Shown piece by piece: positions 1 through 10,705 of a DNA stretch of 64,000 bases. A program made the position numbers and the translations under genes. Origin of the DNA: Flaccisagitta enflata (lineage: Eukaryota > Chaetognatha > Sagittoidea > Aphragmophora); assembly GCA_965153355.1 (NCBI GenBank), contig OZ231127.1:98704001-98768000 (forward strand). The letters run 5' to 3'. Under the pieces are notes generated by a model. It ran no database searches, had not been told where the DNA came from, and saw nothing but the letters and a program-made list of their open reading frames with translations. Position 1 is the stretch's first letter. The number at the start of each line of letters is the position of its first letter.

Positions 1-3
1 CAT

Positions 4-3000
4 TTGGCGGACATTCAGTTTGCAGATGATTATCCACGTGATGCAACTGAAGTTGAGTTGCTAATTGGCAATGAATATGCTGATCACATACAGACTGGAA
101 ACAAGAGAGTTGGTAACCCAGGAGAGCCATGTGCAATCCAAACTTTGTTTGGTTGGGTCTTATCAGGTAGTATAAGACAGAATGCGTCACGCTTTACATC
201 AACAAACCTGACACAGGTTGTGGCATTGGAAAATGTCTTGGAGAAATTTTGGAAATTGGAAGAATGCCCGAATCCAAACTCCAAAATCAAAAATCTTGTT
301 GATGAAAAGGTACATGAAGAGTTCAAGAAGACCATCACTTATGATGATGTGAACCAGCAGTACATGGTCAAAATTCCTTACAAGGAAGAGGTGAAAAAGT
401 TGTCGGACAACTTTGTACCAACAAGAGCTCTGTATTGGAAACAGCAAGCCATCCTGAAGAATGACCCAGAAAAAAGAGCTACTGTTCAAAAGATTTTTGA
501 TGAACAGTTTGATCTTGGTGTTCTAGAACTGGTCTCTGATGCTGACACTCCAGCTGGAGGTGTCCACTACCTACCTTGGCACTTGGTGCTTAGGCCAGGC
601 CATCCAACAACACCCGTGAGGATTGTGAAAAATGCCTCATTCAAAGGTAAATTTGGCATTTCCCTGAACAGCGCTCAACACGTTGGGCCAAATCTATTGC
701 CAGATATCGTTGGATCAATTCTACGCTTTCGTTCACGAAAAATTGCATTCGTGTCTGATGTCAAAAAGATGTTTTGGCAGATAAAGATACCAGTTGAACA
801 ACAAGACCTTCATCGAATCATCACACCCAAGCGGATAGCTCGCCAAACTAGTGTCATGTTCAGTGAATCTTCCTCTCCATTCCTGTCCATGGCAACTTGT
901 GAATACCACGCTCAGCGTGATGACATCCAACAAAAATTCCCAAAAGCTTGTGAATTTGTTGAAAACGAGCTCTACATGGACGATGTGCCTGGAGGGTGCA
1001 ATTCAGTTGATGATGGTGTTGATATTCTCATTCAAATCAAAGGCTTTTTTGGGTCTTTGCACATGAAAGTGCAGAAAATCAACAGCAACAACAAGGAGTT
1101 GTTGAGCATGATTGAGGGGACTGATGATAGTGAAGAAGCTGCAGTTCTTGGCTTGCAGTGGCATACAAACCATGACTCTCTCCGCGTCCCCAACAAAGAG
1201 TGGGACAAAACTCCAACCACCAAGAGGGAATTTTTGCAAAAAATCGCCTCCTTCTGGGACCCTATAGGTGGCAGAAGCCCTCTTATCTGCAAAGGGAAGA
1301 TGATAATGCAGAAGATATGGCAACTAGGTTCTGATTGGGACCAGCTTCTATCTGATGAGTTGAAGCGTGAAGTGGAAGAATTCAGAAAAGCAACTGTTGT
1401 CGACTTTGAAATTCCTCGGTTCTTTGGCAACCCTACTGTTCTTCACATCTTTGTAGATGCCAGTGAATCAGCATATGCCGCTGTTGCATATGCATTTTCT
1501 GAAAGAGGGTCTTGCTTTCTCATGTCCAAGACAAGAGTAAAACCCATCAAAGTTGTCTCACTCCCCCGCATGGAGTTGCTGGGAGCAGTGTTAGGCTCAC
1601 GCTTACTTGCCTTTCTCCACGAGGAAGTTTTCAAGTCTGATATTGAGACTTTCTTGTGGACAGATTCTACTATTGCGCTTGGGTGGATCGAATCTTCTTC
1701 AGCACGCTACAAACCCTTCATTGGGAACAGGATTGCGGAAATCCAACGAACATGCGGCAGTCATGGCGTTAAATGCATGTGGGTACCCGGAGACAATAAC
1801 CCAGCAGATATCCCAACCAGGGGCATTTGGCCTTTGGATGAAAAACAATCCAAGCTCTGGATTGAGGGCCCTGAATTTATCAAAACAGGTGATTGGCCGA
1901 ATCAGCCTGTGATGGAAAAGCCAGATATTGAACAAAGGAAAGTGGCTGTCAATATCACACAGGTTCATGAACCTGTCATCACTTTGGAACGTTACAGCTC
2001 TTTGGAAAAACTGGTGCGGATCATGATGTACGTGATTCGCTTTTGTAGCCCTTTGGGGGCGAGGGCAAATAACTCGATTGCTCAACAGCGAAAAAGGGCA
2101 TTAGCAAAGCTCATCAGTCAAAAGCAAAAAACTTTCTTCTCTGAAGAATATGAATGCCTTCAGAAGAATCGTGCCATTCCAGGAAACTCTCGATTGATCC
2201 AATTCAATCCAATCTTGGAAGATGGTTTGATCAAAATGAGTGGAAGAGTGAACAAAAACATCATCATTCTTCCAAACAAATCCCATCTCACCCAACTACT
2301 CATCAGAGATGTTCACATCTCAAATCTTCATACGGGATCAAACCAGACGTTGGCAATTCTGCGTCAAAAATATTGGGTCATCAAAGGAATGACAGCCGTG
2401 AAGGCCGAAACACAATCTTGCATAACATGCAAACGGATCAACAAGCCAATGTGTCAACAAATGATGGCTGATTTACCAGATTTCAGGAAAACGGCGTTGC
2501 CACCTTTCTCTCATGTCGGACTCGATTACGCTGGACCTCTTCTCATCAAACCAAGGAGAGATTCAACTTCTCAAGCGGAAAAGCGTTGGATTTGCCTCTC
2601 TACTTGTGCATCAACCCGTGGTGTACATTTAGAGATAGTAAATGATCAGTCCACTGAAGAATTTTTGATGGCATTAACGCGTTTTTCCTGTCAACGAGGA
2701 AAACCTCTCAATATCTACAGTGACAATGCTTCAACGTTCAAAAAGGCAGCAAAGGAATTGCCTGACGTGATTTGGCAATTTAATCCACCAGCCGCTCCTT
2801 GGTGGGGAGGCTTCTGGGAACGCCTTGTGAGAAGCATCAAAACTCCGATGAAGAAAGTTTTAGGACAATCTCTCATCACCGACAAGGAACTTCTTCAACA
2901 ACCGACACACCCATGGCCTGACATTCCTCCATCCAAAACGGCATTCTCTGCAAGACTGAAGTATCTCAGAAGTGTTCAGGAGAATTGGACAAAACGATGG

Positions 3001-3252
3001 GTAAACGAGTACGTACCCACCCTTAAACCACGTCAAAAGTGGCATCAAGGATCGAAAAACATCACTCCTGGATCTCTCGTTCTTCTCAAGAAGGAAAATC
3101 TCAAACGTCATCTTTGGCCCTTAGCTAGGGTTAAGGAAACTCATGAAGGTCGTGATGGACATGTTTGTTCTGTCACACTTCAAGATAACAAAGGAAAAAC
3201 AATCAAGAGACCAATCCAGAATTTGGTCTTACTTGAAGGATGTGAAAATTAA
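4..3252 (+). CDS. BEL/Pao retrotransposon polyprotein, 5' part cut off by the window edge
   Basis: The frame is open to the left edge, so the true start lies outside the window; the first codon here is not an initiator. In order it shows the end of a Pao-type aspartic peptidase (LLIGNEYADHI near residue 20), a reverse transcriptase with YMDD near 324, and an RNase H with FVDAS (482), RMELLGA and LWTDST (552). These are followed by the RNase H-distal VPGDNNPADIPTRG, an integrase zinc region (H-x4-H then CITC, 769-800), and an integrase core with LDYAGPL (840), YSDNAS (905) and WERLVRSIK (938). A DUF5641-like C-terminus ends in RPIQNLVLLEG. The order PR-RT-RH-IN and the DUF5641 tail are diagnostic for BEL/Pao. 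The segment between the integrase glutamate and the DUF5641 region is unusually short, which suggests an in-frame deletion. No stop or frameshift is seen in 1082 codons. Confidence 0.93.
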   Translation: MADIQFADDYPRDATEVELLIGNEYADHIQTGNKRVGNPGEPCAIQTLFGWVLSGSIRQNASRFTSTNLTQVVALENVLEKFWKLEECPNPNSKIKNLVDEKVHEEFKKTITYDDVNQQYMVKIPYKEEVKKLSDNFVPTRALYWKQQAILKNDPEKRATVQKIFDEQFDLGVLELVSDADTPAGGVHYLPWHLVLRPGHPTTPVRIVKNASFKGKFGISLNSAQHVGPNLLPDIVGSILRFRSRKIAFVSDVKKMFWQIKIPVEQQDLHRIITPKRIARQTSVMFSESSSPFLSMATCEYHAQRDDIQQKFPKACEFVENELYMDDVPGGCNSVDDGVDILIQIKGFFGSLHMKVQKINSNNKELLSMIEGTDDSEEAAVLGLQWHTNHDSLRVPNKEWDKTPTTKREFLQKIASFWDPIGGRSPLICKGKMIMQKIWQLGSDWDQLLSDELKREVEEFRKATVVDFEIPRFFGNPTVLHIFVDASESAYAAVAYAFSERGSCFLMSKTRVKPIKVVSLPRMELLGAVLGSRLLAFLHEEVFKSDIETFLWTDSTIALGWIESSSARYKPFIGNRIAEIQRTCGSHGVKCMWVPGDNNPADIPTRGIWPLDEKQSKLWIEGPEFIKTGDWPNQPVMEKPDIEQRKVAVNITQVHEPVITLERYSSLEKLVRIMMYVIRFCSPLGARANNSIAQQRKRALAKLISQKQKTFFSEEYECLQKNRAIPGNSRLIQFNPILEDGLIKMSGRVNKNIIILPNKSHLTQLLIRDVHISNLHTGSNQTLAILRQKYWVIKGMTAVKAETQSCITCKRINKPMCQQMMADLPDFRKTALPPFSHVGLDYAGPLLIKPRRDSTSQAEKRWICLSTCASTRGVHLEIVNDQSTEEFLMALTRFSCQRGKPLNIYSDNASTFKKAAKELPDVIWQFNPPAAPWWGGFWERLVRSIKTPMKKVLGQSLITDKELLQQPTHPWPDIPPSKTAFSARLKYLRSVQENWTKRWVNEYVPTLKPRQKWHQGSKNITPGSLVLLKKENLKRHLWPLARVKETHEGRDGHVCSVTLQDNKGKTIKRPIQNLVLLEGCEN

Positions 3253-3365
3253 TTTGGATGTTTAACTTTTATTTTTAGATCAATGTCAATCATTTATTGA
3301 ATCAATCGTTGTAATTTTGTTTCTTTTTTTTGAAAAAAACCTCAAATTGTTTTTTTGGGGCCAAA

Positions 3366-3872
3366 AATAAAAAACGCGATTAGCAATTTTGAGAAAAGAA
3401 ACTGTATCTCTGTAAAAGCACTTTTGATAATTCATACTGTATTAAGAATTTGTCCTTCGTCAGTTTTTTCAACGTATTCTTTCTCACTTTTTAAAAGTCA
3501 CATTCCTTTCTGACTGGTCAATTCTCATTTTCTCCTTTTCGTAAGAATCACGTTGCCTTCTCAGTTTTGGCGGCCTTCGTCTTTATTCCAATGCCGCCTA
3601 AGAATAACAAATGTTGCCGACAAAAATATAATCTTTCTTTTTGTAATAACTTTTTCTTTCTATTTTATGTTTTCTTGTTTAATTGAAATTTGGAATGATT
3701 CACTTACATCAAAATCTTCGTAAAGAAAAGACCTCTGAACTTTTATTTCTCCCTTTTGTGGAAAAAAGGGAAGTTAAATCTCTGCAATTCTCCGTTAATA
3801 AATTGTGGAAACAAAGACGCTTAATTCTGCAGTTTGGTTATAACTTCAGATAGATACTTAAGAGAGATAAGA

Positions 3873-3923
<51 letters not shown>

Positions 3924-3981
3924 GCAATAATCCCGCTAAGTGACTACAATCACAATTCCCGATTGCTCCCGTTTGAAATTG
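3366..3981 (+). repeat. Dispersed repeat, candidate 3' LTR of the BEL/Pao element
   Basis: This block begins 113 bases after the pol stop codon and has an inverted, diverged second copy at 46528-47155. Shared landmarks include ACGSGATTAGCAATTT near the start, GTTGCCTTCTCAG, GGAATGATTCACTTACAT, a CT tract at the same internal position, and GTTTGAAATTGA at the end. Its place directly downstream of pol makes a 3' LTR the simplest reading. I cannot find canonical TG...CA ends or a clear polypurine tract, so an unrelated interspersed repeat remains possible. Confidence 0.55.
3875..3920. repeat. (CT)n microsatellite inside the BEL-linked repeat
   Basis: A pure CT run. The copy on the other strand near 46.6 kb has a GA run at the corresponding place, so the tract is ancestral to both copies. 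Confidence 0.95.
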
Positions 3982-4099
3982 AAAAATAAAAGGAGTGAAA
4001 CTGATTTAAATACTCGAAACTCAAATATCTTCAATCGGCTTTATCTTCTATTATTTTGTCATCCTATCAACAGCAGGTTCATTATAACCAACCCCTCCA

Positions 4100-5476
4100 T
4101 TTATTTTAGATACAGAGTGCACAACGCGATTGGGGCAGGGTTGACAGGAAAGTCAAGGATCAAGACCACCTGGATAAGGCTGTTGAAAAAAGAAGAAAAG
4201 AAGTATGAAGTGGAAAATCAGCCTTTCATGGAGGTAAAAAAATCATTGGATATCCTCAAAGAGATGGTGATTGAAGAGGAGAAAACGGTAGCGCAGGAGG
4301 AGTACAAAATTTGCAAGATACAGGCTGATGAAACCTACTGCGAATATAAAATGGCCCTCTTCACCTTGGGGGGGCATCAGGTACGAAGACTACAGCGAGT
4401 CGCAACTTGCTGATAAGGTCCTGGATAGGTTCATCCATGGATGTGGAGATGCGGGTCTGTCCGTCCGTCTCCAGGCACCGAAAAATTTGGAGGATGCGAT
4501 AACAAAGGCGATTGCTTATGACAATGAGAAATGAAAATCTCAGAAGGCGTCTGAGACCGTTGACGCGTTTGGCGGCGGAAGTAATCCAAAACATTGATTT
4601 TCCAACAACAACAACAACAACAAGTCCACATCATTCAAAGGAACAGGTTTTTTGTGTCAAAAACGCGGACACAAATCTGCAGACTGCTGGATCAAAGAGA
4701 CAGACACCAACCAACAACCCAACCAACCACCAATATGTTGTCAGCAGGAAGGACATAAATCCTTCCAATGTCCCAACAAGAAGAAGGAAAACGAATGACT
4801 ACTGGCGCCAAGGGAAGACAAACCGCGAGACAAAACTTTTAAAATGAACACTAAAAACTTGAATTTCAATGCTATTTGGTTCAAGATCTGTTTCAATGTG
4901 AACGGAACCATCAAAGACATCAACACAATCATCAATACTGGTGCTTCAGGCCATAATGTTACACCCTCAAAACTTGCCAAAAATCTAAACATTCAACCTC
5001 AATTTGACGGTAAGTCTGTTACAACCGTAGGGCAAGAGTGAGTAAAAATTTCGAGACCAATTAACCTCTATTTTGAAATCAATGGATTTACTCAACATCA
5101 GTCCTTTGTCATCATCGATGCCGATATTGACTTTATCATCCTTTGCATGCCTTTCGCTAAAAATTTAAGTTTGGTAAATTTCAAAAACAACACAATTTAC
5201 AGAGGTAAATGTTGATTTCCTTTCACAAACTCTCATCAGGATTTTAATCACCTGCATAAAAGGCAAAAGGCCAGAAACATCGTGTATGCGCTAAACGACA
5301 AATTTTACGCCTAACCTGTTCCAATTTTTAACATCAATGACTCACCAAAGACGGATTTTGCACCAATTGATAAGGAAGAAGAAGATTTCATTAGGCTTCT
5401 AGTAAGGGAGTACGAGATTCAGGAGAAAATCATTTTTTTCAAAATATCACCCTTGCTACCAGATAAACATGTGAGT
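4100..5476 (+). pseudogene. Decayed Ty3/gypsy-like gag and protease
   Basis: The remnant can be followed through several frames. A gag-like segment lies around 4110-4535 and shifts frame near 4370. It contains KVLDRFIHGCGDAGLS and ends in AIAYDNEK. At about 4640-4790 there are two damaged zinc knuckles: CQKRGHKSADC lacks its first cysteine, and a second CQQEGHKSFQC follows. At 4844-5210 lies a retropepsin-like segment with NTGASGHNV, where the catalytic Asp of DTGAS has become Asn, then an in-frame stop and a continuing PR-like stretch. Frameshifts, stops and the lost active-site residue show it is dead. The element resumes at 8584 after a nested insertion. Confidence 0.75.
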
Positions 5477-5851
5477 AGGGCTTAGATAAGATGTTAGAAA
5501 CTTTTTTCAGCTCAATTGGTTGAAAAAAACCCCTGGGCTTGCTTAAAAAACCGAATTTTCTATGGTTTTTTCGCGTTTTTGCCAGTTATTTTTGGAAAGA
5601 AAGTGTTTTAATTTAATTCTAAAGCTATATTTCAACTTTAAAACTAGAAAGTGTGCCTGAAATAGTGAAAGGACACTGCCAGTCTAAGAATTGATTAAAA
5701 AAAAATCAATTTTTCTTAAAAAATGAATCTTTTAAACACTTAAAAGCGTTATTTTGCTTAAAATTCTTTCTGTATTTCTGTTTGCCTCTTTCACTCTTTT
5801 CTTTCCTCTCATACTCTTTCTCCCCTCTCACCTTTCTCCCCTCCGACTGTC

Positions 5852-5854
<3 letters not shown>

Positions 5855-5922
<68 letters not shown>
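5855..5922. repeat. (CT)n microsatellite
   Basis: A pure CT run of about 68 bases just upstream of the ORF starting at 5942. Confidence 0.95.
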
Positions 5923-5925
<3 letters not shown>

Positions 5926-5941
5926 AACTTGGAGGCAAACA

Positions 5942-7519
5942 TTGGGCGAGATAAGTTGTAAGCAGCTTTGCACACTCTCTGACAAAAGTAAGATGAAGAA
6001 TAACTTAGTAGCACAAACAAAGGACTTGGCTCTGAAATTTGTTGCAATGGAGAATGTTTCAAAGCCATGGAACAGAGCAGAGGAATTTAGTGAGTTTAAA
6101 GAACAAAATGGACGCAGAAATGATGCAATGCTGATGAAAGAGGGTCGTTTTGGTTGCCAATGCAAAGCATCCCTCAAAGTCCTTGAATTGAAGGATAGTC
6201 TTATGGCATATCTAGACCTTTACACAAAATGTCAAAATGAAGTGGCCAAACTCCTTTGTTCCCTGCTTCCTTCCCCTGTAGTTCATTATGAATGGACTGT
6301 AGAGGTTCTAGTTGGCTATCATTTGATGGAGCCACTTCTTGGCATTCTGTTGGATCAGCAACCTAGACCAACTCATTTGGCTCTTCGCAGTATCCTTCAA
6401 AATTTGTTCAAACAAATAATGGAACCAATCCCAGGTTTGAAATTCAGCTCAGTTGAGAGGCATGCTCTTCCAGCTCTTGAGGATGGATTTGGAAGAAAGT
6501 ACAAACAAGAATGGATGGAGTCTTTTTGCAAGCATCTTGAGCAGTATGATGTCAATAAACTGGAAAGTGCAATGCATGTCTTGTTGAAACAGCTTGCTGC
6601 AACTCTGTCAAGGCAACGAGGAATTCAGTATGAATTTGGTCCAGAATATCTGGAATACTCAGCAAAGAAAGCAGCAGGAACATTGGGAGAGACACACTTA
6701 AAGCCTCTGTCAGAAATCTTCACTGAAGAACAGCTTAAGACCATCCCTGTGGACAACAAAGTTGGAGAAAATTATTTTGGACATCTTTCTCAACAGCTAA
6801 GAAGCAAGGGAGGCTCTGCTTTCCAAGCTATCAGTGACAGACTTGTGCTAAAAACAAGTTCAGATCTTGCCTTTGGTAATAAGGGAGCCAACATGTTGAA
6901 GGACAAGGAGCTCAAGGCCAAACAGAAAGAAGTTCATCAAATTGAAGCAGATTTTTCAAAGTCTCAGAAAGAGATCATGAAAGCAAAGTTAGCCTTGACA
7001 GACAGTGAAGCAGACAAGCTGGCAAGAGATATGGCCAAAAATAAACTGATTTCTTTATGTGTGCAAAATGGAACAAAACACAAGTATATTGCACCGCTCT
7101 CATCTCAAGCTGAGGTTAAAAATTGCTATGACAGGATCAAAAAACTGAGTGAGGCTGATCAGTTGGCTATTCTGCGCCGAGAAGTTAAGTTGAAAAAGGC
7201 TTTGTTTTCAGAAATGCCAAATGATTTTGTCTATTTCAAGCAGTACAATATCACAGCCAAACAGATGTATGAAAATCTGCTTGCTTTGCACACAGTTGAC
7301 CCATCTGACCAAGAGGTCATTACTGTAGAAGATGTTTATGTGGCTTCTGAGTCAGTAGGTACTCAGTCTGCCAATAAGCAAGCCAAGAGGTCTAGGGTAC
7401 CTGTGGAGGAGCCTCTGAGAGACTTTAATTGGCCATTACAGGAAGAAGAATTTGTTGTCACATTGCAAGAAGATGGCTGGAACCTTGGTTCTGTGCAATC
7501 TTACAATCAAACAAGATAG
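5942..7519 (+). CDS. Uncharacterised 525-codon protein, probably transposon-borne
   Basis: I do not recognise a catalytic family. The frame has balanced composition and no repeats, so it is a real or recently real coding region. Visible parts are a C-x-C near residue 73 (GCQCKA) and a long helical region with HYEWTVEVLVGYHLMEP and GFGRKYKQEW. A charged, coiled-coil-like segment follows at about 320-350 (KELKAKQKEVHQIEADF), then a basic KQAKRSRVP, then an acidic tail with EDGWNLGSV. The start is the first ATG after the CT tract; a later Met at about codon 18 is also possible. It sits between inverted repeats inside a dead retroelement, so I infer an accessory or regulatory transposon protein rather than a host gene. 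The C-terminus is probably cut by a frameshift (see next entry). Confidence 0.55.
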   Translation: MGEISCKQLCTLSDKSKMKNNLVAQTKDLALKFVAMENVSKPWNRAEEFSEFKEQNGRRNDAMLMKEGRFGCQCKASLKVLELKDSLMAYLDLYTKCQNEVAKLLCSLLPSPVVHYEWTVEVLVGYHLMEPLLGILLDQQPRPTHLALRSILQNLFKQIMEPIPGLKFSSVERHALPALEDGFGRKYKQEWMESFCKHLEQYDVNKLESAMHVLLKQLAATLSRQRGIQYEFGPEYLEYSAKKAAGTLGETHLKPLSEIFTEEQLKTIPVDNKVGENYFGHLSQQLRSKGGSAFQAISDRLVLKTSSDLAFGNKGANMLKDKELKAKQKEVHQIEADFSKSQKEIMKAKLALTDSEADKLARDMAKNKLISLCVQNGTKHKYIAPLSSQAEVKNCYDRIKKLSEADQLAILRREVKLKKALFSEMPNDFVYFKQYNITAKQMYENLLALHTVDPSDQEVITVEDVYVASESVGTQSANKQAKRSRVPVEEPLRDFNWPLQEEEFVVTLQEDGWNLGSVQSYNQTR

Positions 7520-7763
7520 CATTTGTGTGCAAGCTCTCACTACTCTGAAAACAAGAGCAAAGGGATGATCAAGAAAAACATATTGGATCTATCCCAATGA
7601 TGAAGTTTTGGATGACTTTGAAAGGAAACACATACTTGAAATCAGGCCTTCAGTCACCTTGGCTAAAAATGTAAAAAGAAAAGATTTGGTCTTTGCCCTT
7701 CTTAACCGTGAGATCATTGAGGCCATGTGGAGACAACTGATTGGCTCAGATGGGGCAGAATAA
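7515..7763 (+). pseudogene. Frameshifted continuation of the 525-codon protein
   Basis: In the next frame the sequence reads on in a protein-like way for 82 codons (SICVQALTTLKTRAKG, then one TGA at 7566-7568, then KTYWIYPNDEVLDDF and RKDLVFALLNREIIEAMWRQ) to TAA at 7761. Together with EDGWNLGSV just upstream it resembles a small Tudor/chromo-like barrel (W..G.V ... V.ALTT ... YWIYP ... D). One frameshift near 7515 and one nonsense codon therefore appear to have inactivated the end of the protein. Family assignment is inference. Confidence 0.5.
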
Positions 7764-8570
7764 TGGTTAAAAGTGCAATCTACACAAAGAGAACTCTTTG
7801 AGAGAGCTTATGAGTTTCAAAATCATTGTGGGAGAACAGTCATTTGTAGTCATGTTGCATTAAAAAAAACTGGCATATGAAATGGTCTTTCTATTTATTC
7901 CCTCCTGTCTCCCACACTCTGCTCTCTGATCTTCCCCAAGATTTCTTTCATATAGCATTTCCACATACGTGCAATTTTTTTACAATCACCCCAACTAAAA
8001 CTCATACTTCCTATTTTTGCTTATCCAAATTGTCTGCTTGATCATTGGATCGTTTATTCAAGATTCTTACTCAGTTGTGTTTGGTTTTTTTTATGTACTT
8101 CATTGTTTTATGCAATTTCAATTTCTGAATAACGGTTGATATGATTGCAGATACTTACGTGTACTGAAGAAAATATCTGAACTTTTTCTTTCATCTTTTT
8201 TCAATTGGTGAGGTTGTGATCAAATCAATTCAAGCTCGAAAAACAGAGTACTACTTGAAACGCTCAAGAATCATACCGTATTTGTATAATATTGACTAAT
8301 TCTTTTCAAGAACAAAGAAGCTACTTATCATAAATGAAGAAATGTAGAGTCTATGCATTTAGATTCATGAAATAGTACATAAAAACTTAAGCAAGTTTTT
8401 TATTTTCACTAAAAAACTAATATTTTGTCTCAAAAACGCCTTAAAAATGCTAAAAATATGGTCGTTTTTGTTTTTTGAGCCTGCCCAGGGGTTTTTTTCA
8501 AGCCACAGCCCCCAAATTGATACAAACCCATATATTTTGAGTCTACTGAGCCAAAAAAAGGGTAGCAAGC
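7764..8570. other. Non-coding right part of the nested element
   Basis: AT-rich sequence without a credible reading frame. It ends in the right inverted repeat (CCCAGGGGTTTTTTTC near 8490) and then returns to gypsy coding sequence. Confidence 0.5.
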
Positions 8571-8583
8571 TCATTTCCTTTTG

Positions 8584-9176
8584 GTGACCCATTCTTGTAC
8601 TCCCTTACTTCTAGAACATCTTGCAGATTGTCTGGATCACATTAAAGATGAAAATCACACTACCGACATTTTTAATGAGTTCATGAGCAATCTAGACGCG
8701 TTGAGTAAGAATAAACAAGATATTGGGAAATTCAAGGGCCCATTGAAGACAAGGATTGAACTAACCGACCCAACCCCAATGTTTCAAGCCCTCAGACCCC
8801 AGCCCTATGGATATAAGGAGCTCCTCCTTGAGCACAAAGAAAACATGTTAAGGACAGGGGTAGTAGAGGAAGGGTTAAGCTGTTGGAAATTTAACCAGGT
8901 GCTTGCTAAAAAGAAGAGTTTTGGACAGACAGACCTAACAGCATCCCTATTAATGCATCCATCTATGGACTTCCTTGCATTGAACAAGGTCATAAAGGCA
9001 GATCTGCTACCTATCCCCAATGCCCAAGAAATCATTGATGGACTAAATGGAAAGACCTTGGTGTACAATCGCCTTAGTTTTGGTTTGAAAAATGCTCCAT
9101 CTATCTTTAAGCATGTCATCTCTTGGACTTTGGACCAACTACGACGTTTTGGAATTTACAACTATATGACGGTAAA
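8584..9176 (+). pseudogene. Decayed Ty3/gypsy reverse transcriptase, 5' part
   Basis: The reading frame shows the gypsy pre-RT linker and RT fingers: RIELTDPTPMFQALRPQP, LRTGVVEEGL, then DFLALNKVIKADLLPIPNAQ. It jumps to YNRLSFGLKNAPSIFKHVI without the usual catalytic LDLxxGYHQI block, so an internal deletion removed the first catalytic Asp. Similarity ends near 9176 and the rest of the open frame is not RT-like. It is the continuation of the gypsy copy at 4100-5476. Confidence 0.8.
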
Positions 9177-9780
9177 TTTTTGGAAAAAATTGATGTGTTT
9201 CAGCCTAGTTTTTCCTTTATACTGGATCAATTATTCAGCAACTAGCACTTCTATGAGACGAATTGTCACCAGATACACTGTATATATACATCTGCATTAT
9301 AAAATATGCTTAAAGTCGCCTTTTGATACGCTTTTCAAAAATAAAAAGGCAGGAGAATGAGGTTTTTCGATGAAATTCCGCTTACAAATTTTGAGATGAC
9401 ATTGTACATTTACTGATATATACAGAGGATAAAGCCGCATCTTACCTGATTAAACCTTTTAATCCCCCTCAGGGTTCCTAGTTAGACACCCAAGCAACAT
9501 CTAGGGCCACTTTTTATCCTGAGCCCCAAGGTTGATCAATAACGTCTCCCATGTCGGCTGACAAAATTAATTTGCAAATTTTTAGATAATCAGGAAAAAA
9601 GTCATTTTCTGATATCGGAAATCAATTGAACTATCGGTGAAGCAATATTTTAGCTTACTAGTATCCCTGAGAGAGTAGTTCAACAAAAAAACCACTAAAA
9701 GTCAGCCTGAACAGCAGGAAATAAAAAAAAATCAAATCTGATGACAGAATTATAAAGATTCAGAAAAAATGCTTTACTGC
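9177..9780. other. Intergenic, nothing recognised
   Basis: AT-rich DNA with no supported gene or clear repeat. Confidence 0.5.
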
Positions 9781-9926
9781 GGTCGAAATTCTAAGACTCT
9801 CAAAAGCAGCAACATTTTGCATTTTGAAAAACATAGTTCTCTCCGTAATTGATTTTGGAAGAGAACTATGTTTTTATTTTTTCCATTTTTTCATTTTCTA
9901 TGCAAATTTAGAATTTTGACCGACCT
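9781..9926. repeat. Short foldback (hairpin) element
   Basis: GGTCGAAATTCTAA near the left end pairs with TTAGAATTTTGACC near the right end. At the centre a perfect 16-base stem (AAAAACATAGTTCTCT with its complement at about 9861) closes a 17-base loop. This is a small palindromic MITE or another transcribed hairpin. Confidence 0.6.
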
Positions 9927-10021
9927 CATGTCAGTGCACAAAAGGGAACTTTTATTTCTTAAACGTAAGTCTTTCGTGATTGTTTTCTAGTTTCAACGGA
10001 ACGTCATCACTGTTCTTTTAA

Positions 10022-10024
10022 CAG

Positions 10025-10098
<74 letters not shown>

Positions 10099-10099
10099 A
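10022..10099. repeat. (GTT)n microsatellite
   Basis: GTT repeated with one interruption. Confidence 0.95.
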
Positions 10100-10164
10100 G
10101 CAAAGTCGTCATCGCTACTGTCATTGTCAAAAATTTGACGCCCAAACGAATAGACTGGATTCTG

Positions 10165-10295
<131 letters not shown>

Positions 10296-10349
10296 AAAAA
10301 AAATAAAATTGGCCGAAAAACAACAAACCCCGGCTTGTTCCGAAGTCGA

Positions 10350-10520
10350 ATAAAACGAGGCCGGATACACGGCCAATACCAGTTGCGGACGGGTGGGCAG
10401 GGGCGGAAATGCGTGTTTTCCCACTTTTCGACTCGAGCGTGATGGACCAACCAACGAACCGACCAACCAACCGACCGACCAACAGATGGACAGACAAAGC
10501 CTCTACAGAGTGCCAGTGCT
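10350..10520 (-). repeat. Dispersed family C copy
   Basis: It contains GGCCGGATACACGGC, GTTGCGGACGGGTGGGCAGG and a CCAACCGACC-type tetranucleotide array, the modules shared by family C in this window (compare 60183-60340 in the opposite orientation). Confidence 0.6.
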
Positions 10521-10554
10521 GTGTGTGTATGTGTGTGTGTGTAGCGTGTAGATA

Positions 10555-10656
10555 GATAGATGTATATATATATATATATATAGATATATATATATAGATA
10601 TATATATATATAGAGAGAGAGAGAGATAGATAGAGAGATAGATTAGAGAGAGAGAT

Positions 10657-10704
<48 letters not shown>

Positions 10705-10705
10705 G
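10555..10705. repeat. TA / GA / (GACA)n compound microsatellite
   Basis: Consecutive TATATA, AGAGAG and GACA runs. Confidence 0.9.

Larger units (their letters stand above)
5450..8571 (+). mobile_element. Candidate DNA transposon nested in the dead Ty3/gypsy copy
   Basis: About 3.1 kb separates the protease part and the reverse transcriptase part of the decayed gypsy element. The two ends are inverted relative to each other: a 19-base match, TTGAAAAAAACCCCTGGGC, lies near 5520 and its reverse complement near 8490. Weaker inverted matches extend inward (GCGTTTTTG) and outward (CTTGCTACC at about 5452 and GGTAGCAAG at about 8562). Inside is one long ORF (5942-7519) with a broken extension. Position and inverted ends support a DNA transposon. 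No DDE transposase is recognisable, and a target-site duplication could not be fixed, so the exact ends are uncertain. Confidence 0.6.
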
